Assembly: GCA_046294495.1 (NCBI GenBank)
Contig: JBKBKV010000011.1
Location: forward strand, 1 to 41,608
DNA from: HRBIN23 sp046294495
GTDB lineage: Bacteria; Chloroflexota; Dehalococcoidia; Lucifugimonadales; HRBIN23
DNA: 41,608 nt
Reading direction: 5' to 3'
Numbering within the stretch: position 1 is the first letter of the stretch; the number at the start of each line of letters is the position of its first letter. Position numbers and translations under genes: made by a program. The notes below the pieces were generated by a model. It was given only the letters and a program-made list of their open reading frames with translations, was not told the origin of the DNA and ran no database searches. Below, one piece after another: positions 7,518-14,432 of the stretch.

Positions 7518-8813
7518 CTACCTGCCAATCCTTTCCGCACCCATATAGGGGCGGAGCACCAGGGGCACCTCTACCGAGCCGTCCTCTTGCTGGTAGTTCT
7601 CCAGGATGGCTGCTATGGTGCGGGGCAGGGCCAGGCCCGAGCCGTTGAGGGTGTGCACATACTCCGGGCGTCCCCCTTCAGCAGGGCGGTAACGGATGTT
7701 GGCACGGCGCGCCTGGAAATCGGTGCATGTAGAGCAAGAGGAGACCTCCAGCCACTCCCCCGCGCCAGGTGCCCACACCTCCAGGTCGTAGGTCTTGGCC
7801 GCCTGAAAGCCCATGTCTGCTGTGCACAGGAGCACCACCCTATAGGCCAGCCCCAGGCGCTGGAGGAGGTCTTCTACATCGGCCACCAGGCGCTCTAACT
7901 CCAGATCCGAAGCCGAAGGCTCGCAAAACTTGTAAAGTTCAACCTTCTCAAACTGGTGGACGCGCTTGATGCCCCGCACATCCCGCCCAGCAGCCGCCTT
8001 CTCCCGTCGGAAACAGGGGGTATGAGCCACAAAGTATAGGGGGAGGCTATTGGGAGGGAGGATCTCATCCCGAAAAAGGTTGGTGAGGGGCACCTCGGCG
8101 GTAGGGATAAGCCACAGGTCCTCTTCTACATCCCGATAAAGGTTGTCCCCGAACTTGGGCAGCACCCCTGCACCCACCAACACCTCACTCCGCACCAGAT
8201 AGGGTAGATAGAACTCGGTGTAGCCGTGCTCCCGGGTGTGCACATCCAGGAACCAGGAGATAAGAGCACGCTGAAGGCGTGCCCCAGCCCCCTTCATCAC
8301 GAAGAAGCGGGAGCCGGCCAGTTTGGCCCCTCGCTCGGTGTCCAGGATGCCCAAATGCTCCCCCACCTCCCAGTGGGGGCGTGGGGTAAAGGAGAGGGCC
8401 TTCGGCTCCCCCCAGGTGCGGACAACGCGGTTGCCGGAGGCGTCGGCACCAATAGGCACATCTGGGCGGGGAATGTTGGGGATGGTCAGCAGCAGGCGTT
8501 CTATCTGGGCTTCCAGGGTGCGGGCCTGCCCATCCAAGGCCTCAATGCGCTGGGAGAGGGCCTTACCCTCTTCCCGCAAGGCCTGGGCCTCCTGAGCGGC
8601 AGTGGGGTCACGACGGGCACGGCCTAATGCCTCGCCCATCCTGCGGCTAATGTCGTTGTGCAGGGCGCGCAGGCGGTCCCGCTCGGTAACCACCTGGCGG
8701 CGCTGGGCATCCAGGGCCAGCACCTGGTCCACAGCCTCGCAGGGTTCGCCCCGGGCCTTCAGGCCACCTTTCACCTGGTCGGGCGCTTTGCGGAGCAGGT
8801 CAAGGCTCAACAT
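7518..8813 (-). CDS. serS: Seryl-tRNA synthetase
   Basis: A 431-residue class II synthetase, the normal length. Residues 1-105 form the long antiparallel coiled-coil arm that contacts the tRNA-Ser variable arm. Motif 2 is seen as CFRREKAAAGRDVRGIKRVH followed by QFEKVE. Motif 3 is in SGLALPRTIAAILENYQQ. It charges tRNA-Ser, and tRNA-Sec where present. The gene begins nine bases after the HAD phosphatase stop and was probably co-transcribed with it. Confidence 0.98.
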   Translation of the reverse strand: MLSLDLLRKAPDQVKGGLKARGEPCEAVDQVLALDAQRRQVVTERDRLRALHNDISRRMGEALGRARRDPTAAQEAQALREEGKALSQRIEALDGQARTLEAQIERLLLTIPNIPRPDVPIGADASGNRVVRTWGEPKALSFTPRPHWEVGEHLGILDTERGAKLAGSRFFVMKGAGARLQRALISWFLDVHTREHGYTEFYLPYLVRSEVLVGAGVLPKFGDNLYRDVEEDLWLIPTAEVPLTNLFRDEILPPNSLPLYFVAHTPCFRREKAAAGRDVRGIKRVHQFEKVELYKFCEPSASDLELERLVADVEDLLQRLGLAYRVVLLCTADMGFQAAKTYDLEVWAPGAGEWLEVSSCSTCTDFQARRANIRYRPAEGGRPEYVHTLNGSGLALPRTIAAILENYQQEDGSVEVPLVLRPYMGAERIGR

Positions 8814-8822
8814 CCTTTTTCC

Positions 8823-9524
8823 TCAAGATGGGGGGCCTTTGCGTTTCCCCAGAACTTCCCACCCCTTCTTCCCAGCATAAGCCAAGAGCGCCTTGTCGGG
8901 ATAGACCGCCACCGCCAGCCCTGCTGTCTCTAGGAAGGGAATATCCCAACGGCGGTCAGCATACGCCCAGCAAAGGGAGAGGTCTAAAGGGGGGTTGTAT
9001 CCCTGGGCGAAGCGCTGGATGCGATGGGCTTTGAGGTGCCCATATAGAAATGGCCCCTGCAAACGCCCCGTGCATATGCCGTTGCAAACCTCCAGGGGCG
9101 TGGCCAGGACGGCAGAGACGCCCAGATGCCGTGCCACCTCCGCCAGCACCTCCTGAAGGGTGCCGGAGACCAGCACCACTGCGTGCCCCTGGGCCTGATG
9201 TTGGCGCAAGCGCTCCACTACATCGGGCCGTAGTGTGGGGATGATTTCGTGCTCCACAACCCAGCGGCAAATGGCGCGGGCCTGGGCGTAGGAGAGGCCC
9301 CGGAAGAAGGTGGCCACACCGTTGCCCCACAGGTTGAAGAACGCCCCCTCCGAAAGGAGGCGCGCCTTGGAGATGGGCCATATGACCCCAGGCCAGAGGC
9401 GCAAAGCCAGGAGATAGACAAACCGCCGCCTCCCGAAGGTCTGCGCCCACCGTCCCAGTCCCCGCCACACCTGCCCGGTGCACAGGGTTCCATCAAAGTC
9501 AAAAAAGGCAGCTACCTGCGCCAT
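8823..9524 (-). CDS. HAD-superfamily phosphatase (SerB-like subfamily IB)
   Basis: A 233-residue hydrolase. Motif I is FFDFDGTLC (Asp9 nucleophile, Asp11), motif II is VLVSGT, and a conserved Lys follows in YGHLKAHRIQ. Motif IV, normally GDSxxD, reads AYADRRWDIPFLE: both Asp residues are kept but Gly and Ser are replaced by Ala and Arg. The class includes phosphoserine phosphatase and lysophosphatidate or other small phosphatases. Placement next to serS might suggest serine metabolism, but the changed motif makes the substrate uncertain. The ATG at 9524 has GGAG close upstream. Confidence 0.85.
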   Translation of the reverse strand: MAQVAAFFDFDGTLCTGQVWRGLGRWAQTFGRRRFVYLLALRLWPGVIWPISKARLLSEGAFFNLWGNGVATFFRGLSYAQARAICRWVVEHEIIPTLRPDVVERLRQHQAQGHAVVLVSGTLQEVLAEVARHLGVSAVLATPLEVCNGICTGRLQGPFLYGHLKAHRIQRFAQGYNPPLDLSLCWAYADRRWDIPFLETAGLAVAVYPDKALLAYAGKKGWEVLGKRKGPPS

Positions 9525-9641
9525 CGGCTCCCGACGCTCCTTCCTACATGGGGCACTTCAACATGCACTATGGGGCATGGGCAGAAATGGGTCAATAGCA
9601 GGGCGTAGCCAGGGGCCTTGGGGAGATAATCCTGCCACCCT

Positions 9642-10049
9642 CTAAGGCGAGTGGGTGAGACGCTGTAACCCCAGGCGAATTTTCTCCGAGGGTGGAAGGG
9701 CATCCAGGTCTATCCCGCGGCGCGGGGGTGCCCCACCCCCCACCCGCTCCCTTTGCAGAGCCGCCTCCACCTGACGGCGCACCCGCTCCACCAGCGCCCG
9801 TGCCCGTGTGAAGGACTCCTCCACAGCATCCACCGTCTCCCCCTGCACCAGGTCCTCAGGAACCTCTGGGGCCTGGGCCATCAGGAGGGAGCGGTAACGG
9901 GCCAGGGCCAGGCGCGCCTGCGCACGCAGGGCCTCGGTCTCCTGCCGTAGGCGGGCCACCTCCCCTTCCAGGACGGCGTTTTGCGCCTGGGCCTCCTGAA
10001 GGGCCTGCTGGAGGGCCTCTAGTGGAACTTCCTGGGCCATCTCTGCCAC
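9642..10049 (-). CDS. Small coiled-coil protein, probable phage scaffold-like
   Basis: A 135-residue protein I cannot assign to a named family. Residues about 8-60 are a continuous Ala/Gln/Glu/Leu-rich coiled coil, and a second helical stretch spans about 75-105. The C-terminus has DLDALPPSEKIRLGLQRL. Size, composition and position directly after a portal gene fit a phage scaffolding protein, but that rests on context. GTG at 10049 is chosen because AAGGAGGT lies four bases upstream; an internal ATG nine bases later is possible. It starts ten bases after the portal stop. Confidence 0.6.
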   Translation of the reverse strand: MAEMAQEVPLEALQQALQEAQAQNAVLEGEVARLRQETEALRAQARLALARYRSLLMAQAPEVPEDLVQGETVDAVEESFTRARALVERVRRQVEAALQRERVGGGAPPRRGIDLDALPPSEKIRLGLQRLTHSP

Positions 10050-10059
10050 ACATACCTCC

Positions 10060-11409
10060 TTAGGGATTGGTGGTGTCCTCATCCTGTGAGATAGGGGGCT
10101 TGGGAACAAAGGGCAAGAGGGGTTGCTCCTCCCGGATGCGCTGGATCTCCGCTTCGGGGTCCTCCACGCCCAAGATGGCCATACCTCGCCTGCGGCTGTG
10201 GAGGCCAGCGGCTACCAAGGCCTGTTCCTCCCGCACCAGACGCCCCCGGTCCTGGGGCAGGATAGCCCCCCAGGAGACCCGCAGGCGCACCGGCAGCAGC
10301 CGTTCACCTGTCATCTTCTGGTGGATAGCCAGGGCCATCCACGCCCTCCGCCTATAGACACTGGTGCGGATAAGGCGCTTGCGCCGCACCTTCTGGAGCA
10401 GGGGATGGAGTTCCATCTCCAGGGCCACCCCCGACAGGTTGCGAGAGTTGTCCCCAAAGGCGGTGCGGGGCGTCTCTCCCAGGTCGTGGAGGGTGCGGTA
10501 GAGCAGGTCAATGTAGTCCACATGCAGGCGCACACCCCCGCCCTGGAGCAGGTCCAGCAGATACGCCCTCGCCCGCTCCGGCACCTCCCACACCGCCCCA
10601 GGCTGGACAGCGATGTCCGTGGCCTCCTCAACGCCCTCTAGCACGGCGATGGGGTTGCCCGAGAGTTCCAAGATGGATGAGAGTTGGGTGAAGGCACGGT
10701 TTAGTTCCCGCTGAGGCTCCATAAGAGGCACTATGTCCGAGGTGCCCCAGAACTGCTTGGGCTCCCGCAGGTTGGGGAAGATAAGGAAGGGGATAAGCCC
10801 ATAGGGGTTGGGGCGCTCCTCGGCCAGAGCGTCGTCCACCCACACCTGCAAGGTTGAAGGCGTCCACCCCTCTACCACCACCACCTCGGCACCCTTGGGG
10901 GCAACACCCCAGCGGGCCTGCGCCTCCTCTGCAGAGAGATGATACCTGCTGGCCACCTGAAGCAGACGGGAGGGGTCGTCCTCTGTCCACCAGGCGAAGA
11001 TGCCCTGCACATCGGGAGCGGTGATACGCACCCGCCCCTCCTCATCATCCCAGATGACCTTGTAACACCCGTCCCCCAGAACGGCGGCATCCAGTTCTGT
11101 TTCGTAGTCCAGTTCCTCCAGGGCGTTGGCCTCAGCGACGGCGTTCCAGACCCCTTGGGCATAGCGCGCCCGCTCCTGCGCCTCGGGAGACGGGTCAGAA
11201 GGCTCTACCGTAACCGTCAACCCTGACAACAGATAAGAGGTAACCTTCTCGGCGAAGGAGCGGGCGTAGTTGAAGGTAAGGCGGCGCTCCCTTCGGCGCG
11301 CGGGCGTAGCCCACTGCTGGCCTTGGGCAAAGGCCAGATACTCGGCATAGCGCCTTAGGCGCTCGCCATCCATCTGGGCGATGCGGTGGGGAAGGGATAG
11401 GCTCGCCAC
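10060..11409 (-). CDS. Phage portal protein (SPP1 gp6-like)
   Basis: About 449 residues, close to the length of siphophage portal proteins that form the dodecameric DNA channel of the capsid. The order of elements fits the gp6 family: an N-terminal RRLTFNYARSFAEKVTSYLL, the central GDGCYKVIWDDEEGRVRI, a PYGLIPFLIFPN segment, the helical MEPQRELNRAFTQLSSILEL, and the late NLSGVALEMELHPLLQKVRR. GTG at 11409 is chosen because AGGGGG precedes it; the open frame continues to 11580 but would overlap the divergent Nudix start. No stop or frameshift is present over 450 codons, so it is or was recently under selection. No terminase, capsid or tail gene is visible on either side. Confidence 0.75.
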   Translation of the reverse strand: MASLSLPHRIAQMDGERLRRYAEYLAFAQGQQWATPARRRERRLTFNYARSFAEKVTSYLLSGLTVTVEPSDPSPEAQERARYAQGVWNAVAEANALEELDYETELDAAVLGDGCYKVIWDDEEGRVRITAPDVQGIFAWWTEDDPSRLLQVASRYHLSAEEAQARWGVAPKGAEVVVVEGWTPSTLQVWVDDALAEERPNPYGLIPFLIFPNLREPKQFWGTSDIVPLMEPQRELNRAFTQLSSILELSGNPIAVLEGVEEATDIAVQPGAVWEVPERARAYLLDLLQGGGVRLHVDYIDLLYRTLHDLGETPRTAFGDNSRNLSGVALEMELHPLLQKVRRKRLIRTSVYRRRAWMALAIHQKMTGERLLPVRLRVSWGAILPQDRGRLVREEQALVAAGLHSRRRGMAILGVEDPEAEIQRIREEQPLLPFVPKPPISQDEDTTNP

Positions 11410-11523
11410 TTCTGCCCCCTGTTGACTGTCAGGGCCATGGTGAAAGCCGTGCTTCGCTACGGACAAGGAGCCTCTGGCAGGCAGGTCTGCTAGGATATAA
11501 GTATCCCCAAGGAGGCCATCCCA

Positions 11524-12084
11524 ATGGAGGAAAGCCCCCTGTGCCCCTGGGAAGTCCTGAACCGCCGAGATTTGGTGCACGCCCCGCCCTGGCTACGGGT
11601 ATGGGTGGAACGGGTGCGCCTCCCCAGCGGGCGCATCATAGACGACTTCTGGCAACTGGCCATGCCCGACTTTACGGTGGTGGTGGCCCAAACGGAGGGG
11701 AGTGACATCGTTCTGGTGCGCCTCTACCGGCACGGGGCGCGGCGCATCACCCTAGCCCTCCCCGGCGGGTTCGTGGAGAGGGGGGAAGACCCTGTTGCCA
11801 GCGCCCAGCGGGAACTGTTGGAGGAGACGGGCTACACCGCCCCCCACTGGCACTCTATGGGCGCATTCTTTGTGGATAGCAACCGGGGGCAGTGGAAGGC
11901 CCACCTCTTCCGCGCCTGGCCTGCGCGGCAGACTGCCACACCACGCAACGACGAAGCGGAAGCCCTAGCGGTAGTTCTGCTGAAGCCCCAAGAGGCCCTC
12001 CAGGCCATACAAGAGGGGCACATTCCCCTCCTCTCTTCGGCGGCGGCATTGGCCCTGGCCCTTGCACACCGTCCCACGCCTTGA
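11524..12084 (+). CDS. Nudix hydrolase (ADP-ribose pyrophosphatase-like)
   Basis: A 186-residue protein with a complete Nudix box running from GGFVERGEDP to RELLEETGY, matching GX5EX7REUXEEXGU. Such enzymes cleave nucleoside diphosphates linked to another group. The N-terminal strand-rich region before the box resembles ADP-ribose or sugar-nucleotide pyrophosphatases. The ATG at 11524 has AAGGAGG eight bases upstream. It is transcribed away from the portal gene and ends at the promoter of rplJ. Substrate unknown. Confidence 0.9.
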   Translation: MEESPLCPWEVLNRRDLVHAPPWLRVWVERVRLPSGRIIDDFWQLAMPDFTVVVAQTEGSDIVLVRLYRHGARRITLALPGGFVERGEDPVASAQRELLEETGYTAPHWHSMGAFFVDSNRGQWKAHLFRAWPARQTATPRNDEAEALAVVLLKPQEALQAIQEGHIPLLSSAAALALALAHRPTP

Positions 12085-12090
12085 TATCAT
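12062..12090 (+). promoter_or_regulatory. Promoter of the rplJ-rplL operon
   Basis: TTGCAC (12062-12067), a spacer of exactly 17 bp, then TATCAT (12085-12090), a near-consensus sigma-70 promoter lying at the end of the Nudix gene. Transcription would begin near 12097, about 146 nt before rplJ. Confidence 0.65.
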
Positions 12091-12096
12091 AAAAAG

Positions 12097-12242
12097 GTGC
12101 CGAAGACCGCGGGTGGCCCTTGGCCATAAAGCGTTCAGCGCCCGCCGAGGCAACACACAGAAGGGGTCTGCCCTTGCCCCGTGGCCTTCGGCTTCGGGGC
12201 TTCATTTTTTAGGGGCCTAACGGCCTGGCGCAAGGAGAGCCT
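12097..12242 (+). ncRNA. Probable L10 (rplJ) mRNA leader
   Basis: The stretch between the predicted start point and the rplJ ATG has no ORF but several GC-rich stems, and ends with AAGGAGA before the ATG. Leaders of rplJ in bacteria commonly bind L10(L12)4 to repress the operon. I infer that role from position and structure potential, not from a matched consensus. Confidence 0.5.
12176..12210 (+). terminator. Attenuator-like hairpin in the rplJ leader
   Basis: GCCCCG (12176-12181) pairs with CGGGGC (12195-12200), and six T residues follow at 12205-12210. This is an intrinsic-terminator shape about 32 bases upstream of rplJ, downstream of the promoter. It could stop readthrough from the Nudix gene, or act as a regulated attenuator for rplJ. 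Confidence 0.55.
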
Positions 12243-12788
12243 ATGCCCTCCACGAAGAACATCCAGACGGTGGCCGCCCTAAAGGAGCGGCTGGGCAAGT
12301 GCACCCTGATTATTAGCACTGGCTTCACCGGCTTGCCTGTGGCGACGATGACAGACCTGCGCCGCCGCCTTCGGGAGAAGGGGCTGGAGTATCAGGTGGT
12401 CAAGAACACCCTGGCCAGCATCGCCGCCCAGGAGATAGGGCGCAGTGCTCTGAAGGAAATCCTCCAGGGGCCAACGGGCCTGGTGCTCGCCCAGCAGGAC
12501 CCGGCAGAGGCCGCCAAGGGCTTTGACGAAGTCCTGCGCGCTACGCGCCTCACCCTTCCTGTGCGGGGCGCCCTGCTGGATGGGCAGTTGCTCACCCCTG
12601 CCGACCTTACCGCCCTAGCCACCCTGCCCCCCAAGCCGGTGTTGATGGCCAACCTGGTGGGGCGGGTCAAAGGCCCCCTGGCAGCCTTCGTCTGGGCACT
12701 GCAAGGGCCTGTCCAGTCCCTGGTTACGGTGCTTCAACGCGCCGCCGAAAAGCAGGGCGAGACAGCCCCAGTTGCAACCCCCCAATAG
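12243..12788 (+). CDS. rplJ: 50S ribosomal protein L10
   Basis: A 181-residue L10, the base of the ribosomal stalk, which binds 23S rRNA and carries L7/L12 dimers on its C-terminal helix. The N-terminal half has the family region LIISTGFTGLPVATMTDLRR and YQVVKNTLASIAA. The C-terminal part (residues about 150-170) is the helical stalk-binding segment. It is paired with rplL 36 bp downstream, but rplK and rplA, which usually precede it, are replaced here by a Nudix gene. Confidence 0.97.
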   Translation: MPSTKNIQTVAALKERLGKCTLIISTGFTGLPVATMTDLRRRLREKGLEYQVVKNTLASIAAQEIGRSALKEILQGPTGLVLAQQDPAEAAKGFDEVLRATRLTLPVRGALLDGQLLTPADLTALATLPPKPVLMANLVGRVKGPLAAFVWALQGPVQSLVTVLQRAAEKQGETAPVATPQ

Positions 12789-12824
12789 CGGACAGGCTAC
12801 TGTAAAAAGGGGAAGGAGGAGAAC

Positions 12825-13334
12825 ATGGCACTGACCAAGGAGCAGATTCTAGAAGGCATCCTGCAGTTACCGGTGATGGATGTAGCGTGGCTANNNNNNN
12901 NNNNNNNNNNNNNNNNNNNNNNNNNNNNNNNNNNNNNNNNNNNNNNNNNNNNNNNNNNNNNNNNNNNNNNNNNNNNNNNNNNNNNNNNNNNNGCCAAGCA
13001 GTTAGAGGAGAAGTTTGGCGTCAGCGCCGCCCCGGCCGTGGCGGTGGCCGCCCCTGTAGCCGCTGGCGTCCCCACCGCTGCTCCAGCCGCACCCCCTGCC
13101 GCCCCGCCCGTTGAGGAGAAGACAGAGTTCACCGTGATCCTCAAAGAGACTGGGCCAAACAAGATCAATGTCATCAAGGCGGTGCGGGAAGTGGTGCCGG
13201 GCCTGGGCCTCAAGGAGGCCAAGGACCTGGTAGAGGCGGCTCCCAAGCCCATCAAGGAGCATATCCCCAAGGATGAGGCCCAGAAGATAAAGGAGAAACT
13301 GGAAGCCGCCGGCGCCAAGGTCGTTTTGGAATAG
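12825..13334 (+). CDS. rplL: 50S ribosomal protein L7/L12 (interrupted by assembly gap)
   Basis: The N-terminal dimerisation domain (MALTKEQILEGILQLPVMD), the Ala/Pro-rich hinge after KQLEEKFGV, and the C-terminal factor-binding domain with VREVVPGLGLKEAKDLVEAA are all present. Between WL and AKQLEEKFGV lies a run of 99 N. Family members have only about three to six residues at that place, so the true gap is far shorter than drawn and the real protein is probably about 140 residues. GGGAAGGAGGAG precedes the ATG. It forms the stalk with L10 and recruits translation factors. Confidence 0.96.
   Translation: MALTKEQILEGILQLPVMDVAWLXXXXXXXXXXXXXXXXXXXXXXXXXXXXXXXXXAKQLEEKFGVSAAPAVAVAAPVAAGVPTAAPAAPPAAPPVEEKTEFTVILKETGPNKINVIKAVREVVPGLGLKEAKDLVEAAPKPIKEHIPKDEAQKIKEKLEAAGAKVVLE
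12894..12992. other. Assembly gap (99 N) inside rplL
   Basis: Ninety-nine N. Both flanks are in the same reading frame. Homology suggests only about 10-20 bases are really missing. Confidence 0.98.
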
Positions 13335-13369
13335 AAACTGCCCTACCCTTTGCCCTGCGTCCCCTGGGA

Positions 13370-13570
13370 CTAGACCTCTGTCGGCTCCTTAGCGCGACGC
13401 CGCAGGCGGCGTGTGGGGCGCTCCTCCTCTTGTGCTGCCGACTTACGGAACGCCCTCACGGCCTTGCCCATGGACTCGGCCAGTTTGGGCAGGCGGGTGG
13501 CCCCGAAGAGGAGGAGGATGATCACCAGAACGACAATAAGTTCTGGGAGACCGAACCCACCCCTAAACAT
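13370..13570 (-). CDS. tatA: Twin-arginine translocase subunit TatA/TatE
   Basis: A 66-residue protein with one membrane helix at residues 7-22 (LPELIVVLVIILLLFG), the Phe-Gly hinge, and the amphipathic helix LPKLAESMGKAVRAFRK, then a charged tail. This is the TatA pattern of the pore-forming subunit that exports folded proteins. No tatC lies nearby. AGGAGGGG lies upstream of the ATG. It is convergent with rplL, 35 bp apart, and no obvious terminator separates them. Confidence 0.93.
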   Translation of the reverse strand: MFRGGFGLPELIVVLVIILLLFGATRLPKLAESMGKAVRAFRKSAAQEEERPTRRLRRRAKEPTEV

Positions 13571-13710
13571 AGCCCCTCCTTTCCAGCCATCAACCTGGGT
13601 AAATGAACCCCTTGCCTGCTGTTAGGATACCCCAAGGGGGCACTGGGCGCAAGGGCCGTTCGCCCTCGGGCACTTCCCCCAGGCTCACCCACAGGCTAGA
13701 CTGATAATGG

Positions 13711-13983
13711 GTGAACACTATGGACGACGCAGAGTTCCTGCGCCGACTACAGGAGCGCATTGAGCGCTCCACAGGAATGACCATCCAGTTGACCCTGGAC
13801 CACGAAAACCCGGGGCGGGTGGCGGTAGACCTGGAAGGCCCACTCCCCAAAGTGGTCTTCGGTGCCCATGTCCTGAAATACCCTGGCCTGGCGCGTATGT
13901 TTATGCAATACACCATCCTTTGCCTAAAGGAGCGCCGACCTGTGGCGGAGCAGGAGTTCCTCCTTTACCTGCGGCGCAACTAG
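13711..13983 (+). CDS. Small protein of unknown function
   Basis: A 90-residue reading frame I do not recognise. It is acidic at the start (DDAEFLRRLQERIE), predicted mixed alpha/beta, and ends with a helix rich in Arg/Glu (RRPVAEQEFLLYLRR). There is no membrane segment, signal or metal motif. GTG at 13711 or ATG at 13720 could start it; the Shine-Dalgarno match is poor, and GATAAT lies at 13703-13708. Composition and the absence of a longer overlapping gene make it likely to be real. Neighbours (tatA, biotin carboxyl carrier) are on the other strand and give no clue. Confidence 0.6.
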   Translation: MNTMDDAEFLRRLQERIERSTGMTIQLTLDHENPGRVAVDLEGPLPKVVFGAHVLKYPGLARMFMQYTILCLKERRPVAEQEFLLYLRRN

Positions 13984-14012
13984 CCTCCAGCAGGCCCATC
14001 AGTAGTAGGTGG

Positions 14013-14432
14013 CTAGCCCTCCCCCAGTTCGGCCAGGATGTCCCCGGCGTGGACTGTCTGGCCCGGCTGAATGCGAAGGGCCTTCACCACACCGCCCCGG
14101 GTGCATCGGATGCTTTGCTCCATCTTCATGGCCTCTATCACACAGATTTCGTCCCCTGGGCGCAGGCGGTCGCCCACTTTTACCGAGACTGCTACCACCC
14201 TCCCAGGCATGGGGCTGATAATGGTGGCCTCCTCCCGTGTCAGGGAAGGGGCCGGAGGCTGGGGGGTGGCTTGTGCCCTGGGCTGGGTGGAAGGGGCTTC
14301 CTGGAGGACCTCCACCTCCACAGGCTGGCCTTCCACCAACACCTGAGGTTGACCGTTCGGCCCCAGGCGCACCTCTACAGTGAACCAGCGCTGGCCCACA
14401 CGCACCCGAAAGCGACGCACCAGGGCGGTCAT
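14013..14432 (-). CDS. Biotin carboxyl carrier protein
   Basis: A 139-residue protein. The C-terminal 75 residues are a biotinyl domain with the lysine target in IEAMKMEQSI and the preceding PMPGRVVAVSVKVGDRL turn. The N-terminal 40 residues (RFRVRVGQRWFTVEV) resemble the linker seen in acyl-CoA or oxaloacetate decarboxylase carriers, followed by a Pro/Ala/Gln hinge. Its start overlaps the end of the biotin carboxylase by four bases, so the two proteins are made together. A carboxyltransferase partner is not in the window. Confidence 0.93.
   Translation of the reverse strand: MTALVRRFRVRVGQRWFTVEVRLGPNGQPQVLVEGQPVEVEVLQEAPSTQPRAQATPQPPAPSLTREEATIISPMPGRVVAVSVKVGDRLRPGDEICVIEAMKMEQSIRCTRGGVVKALRIQPGQTVHAGDILAELGEG

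Noticed and set aside
11410..11580. N-terminal extension of the portal gene
   Set aside because: It would overlap the start of the divergent Nudix gene, and a GTG with AGGGGG at 11409 gives a normal family length.
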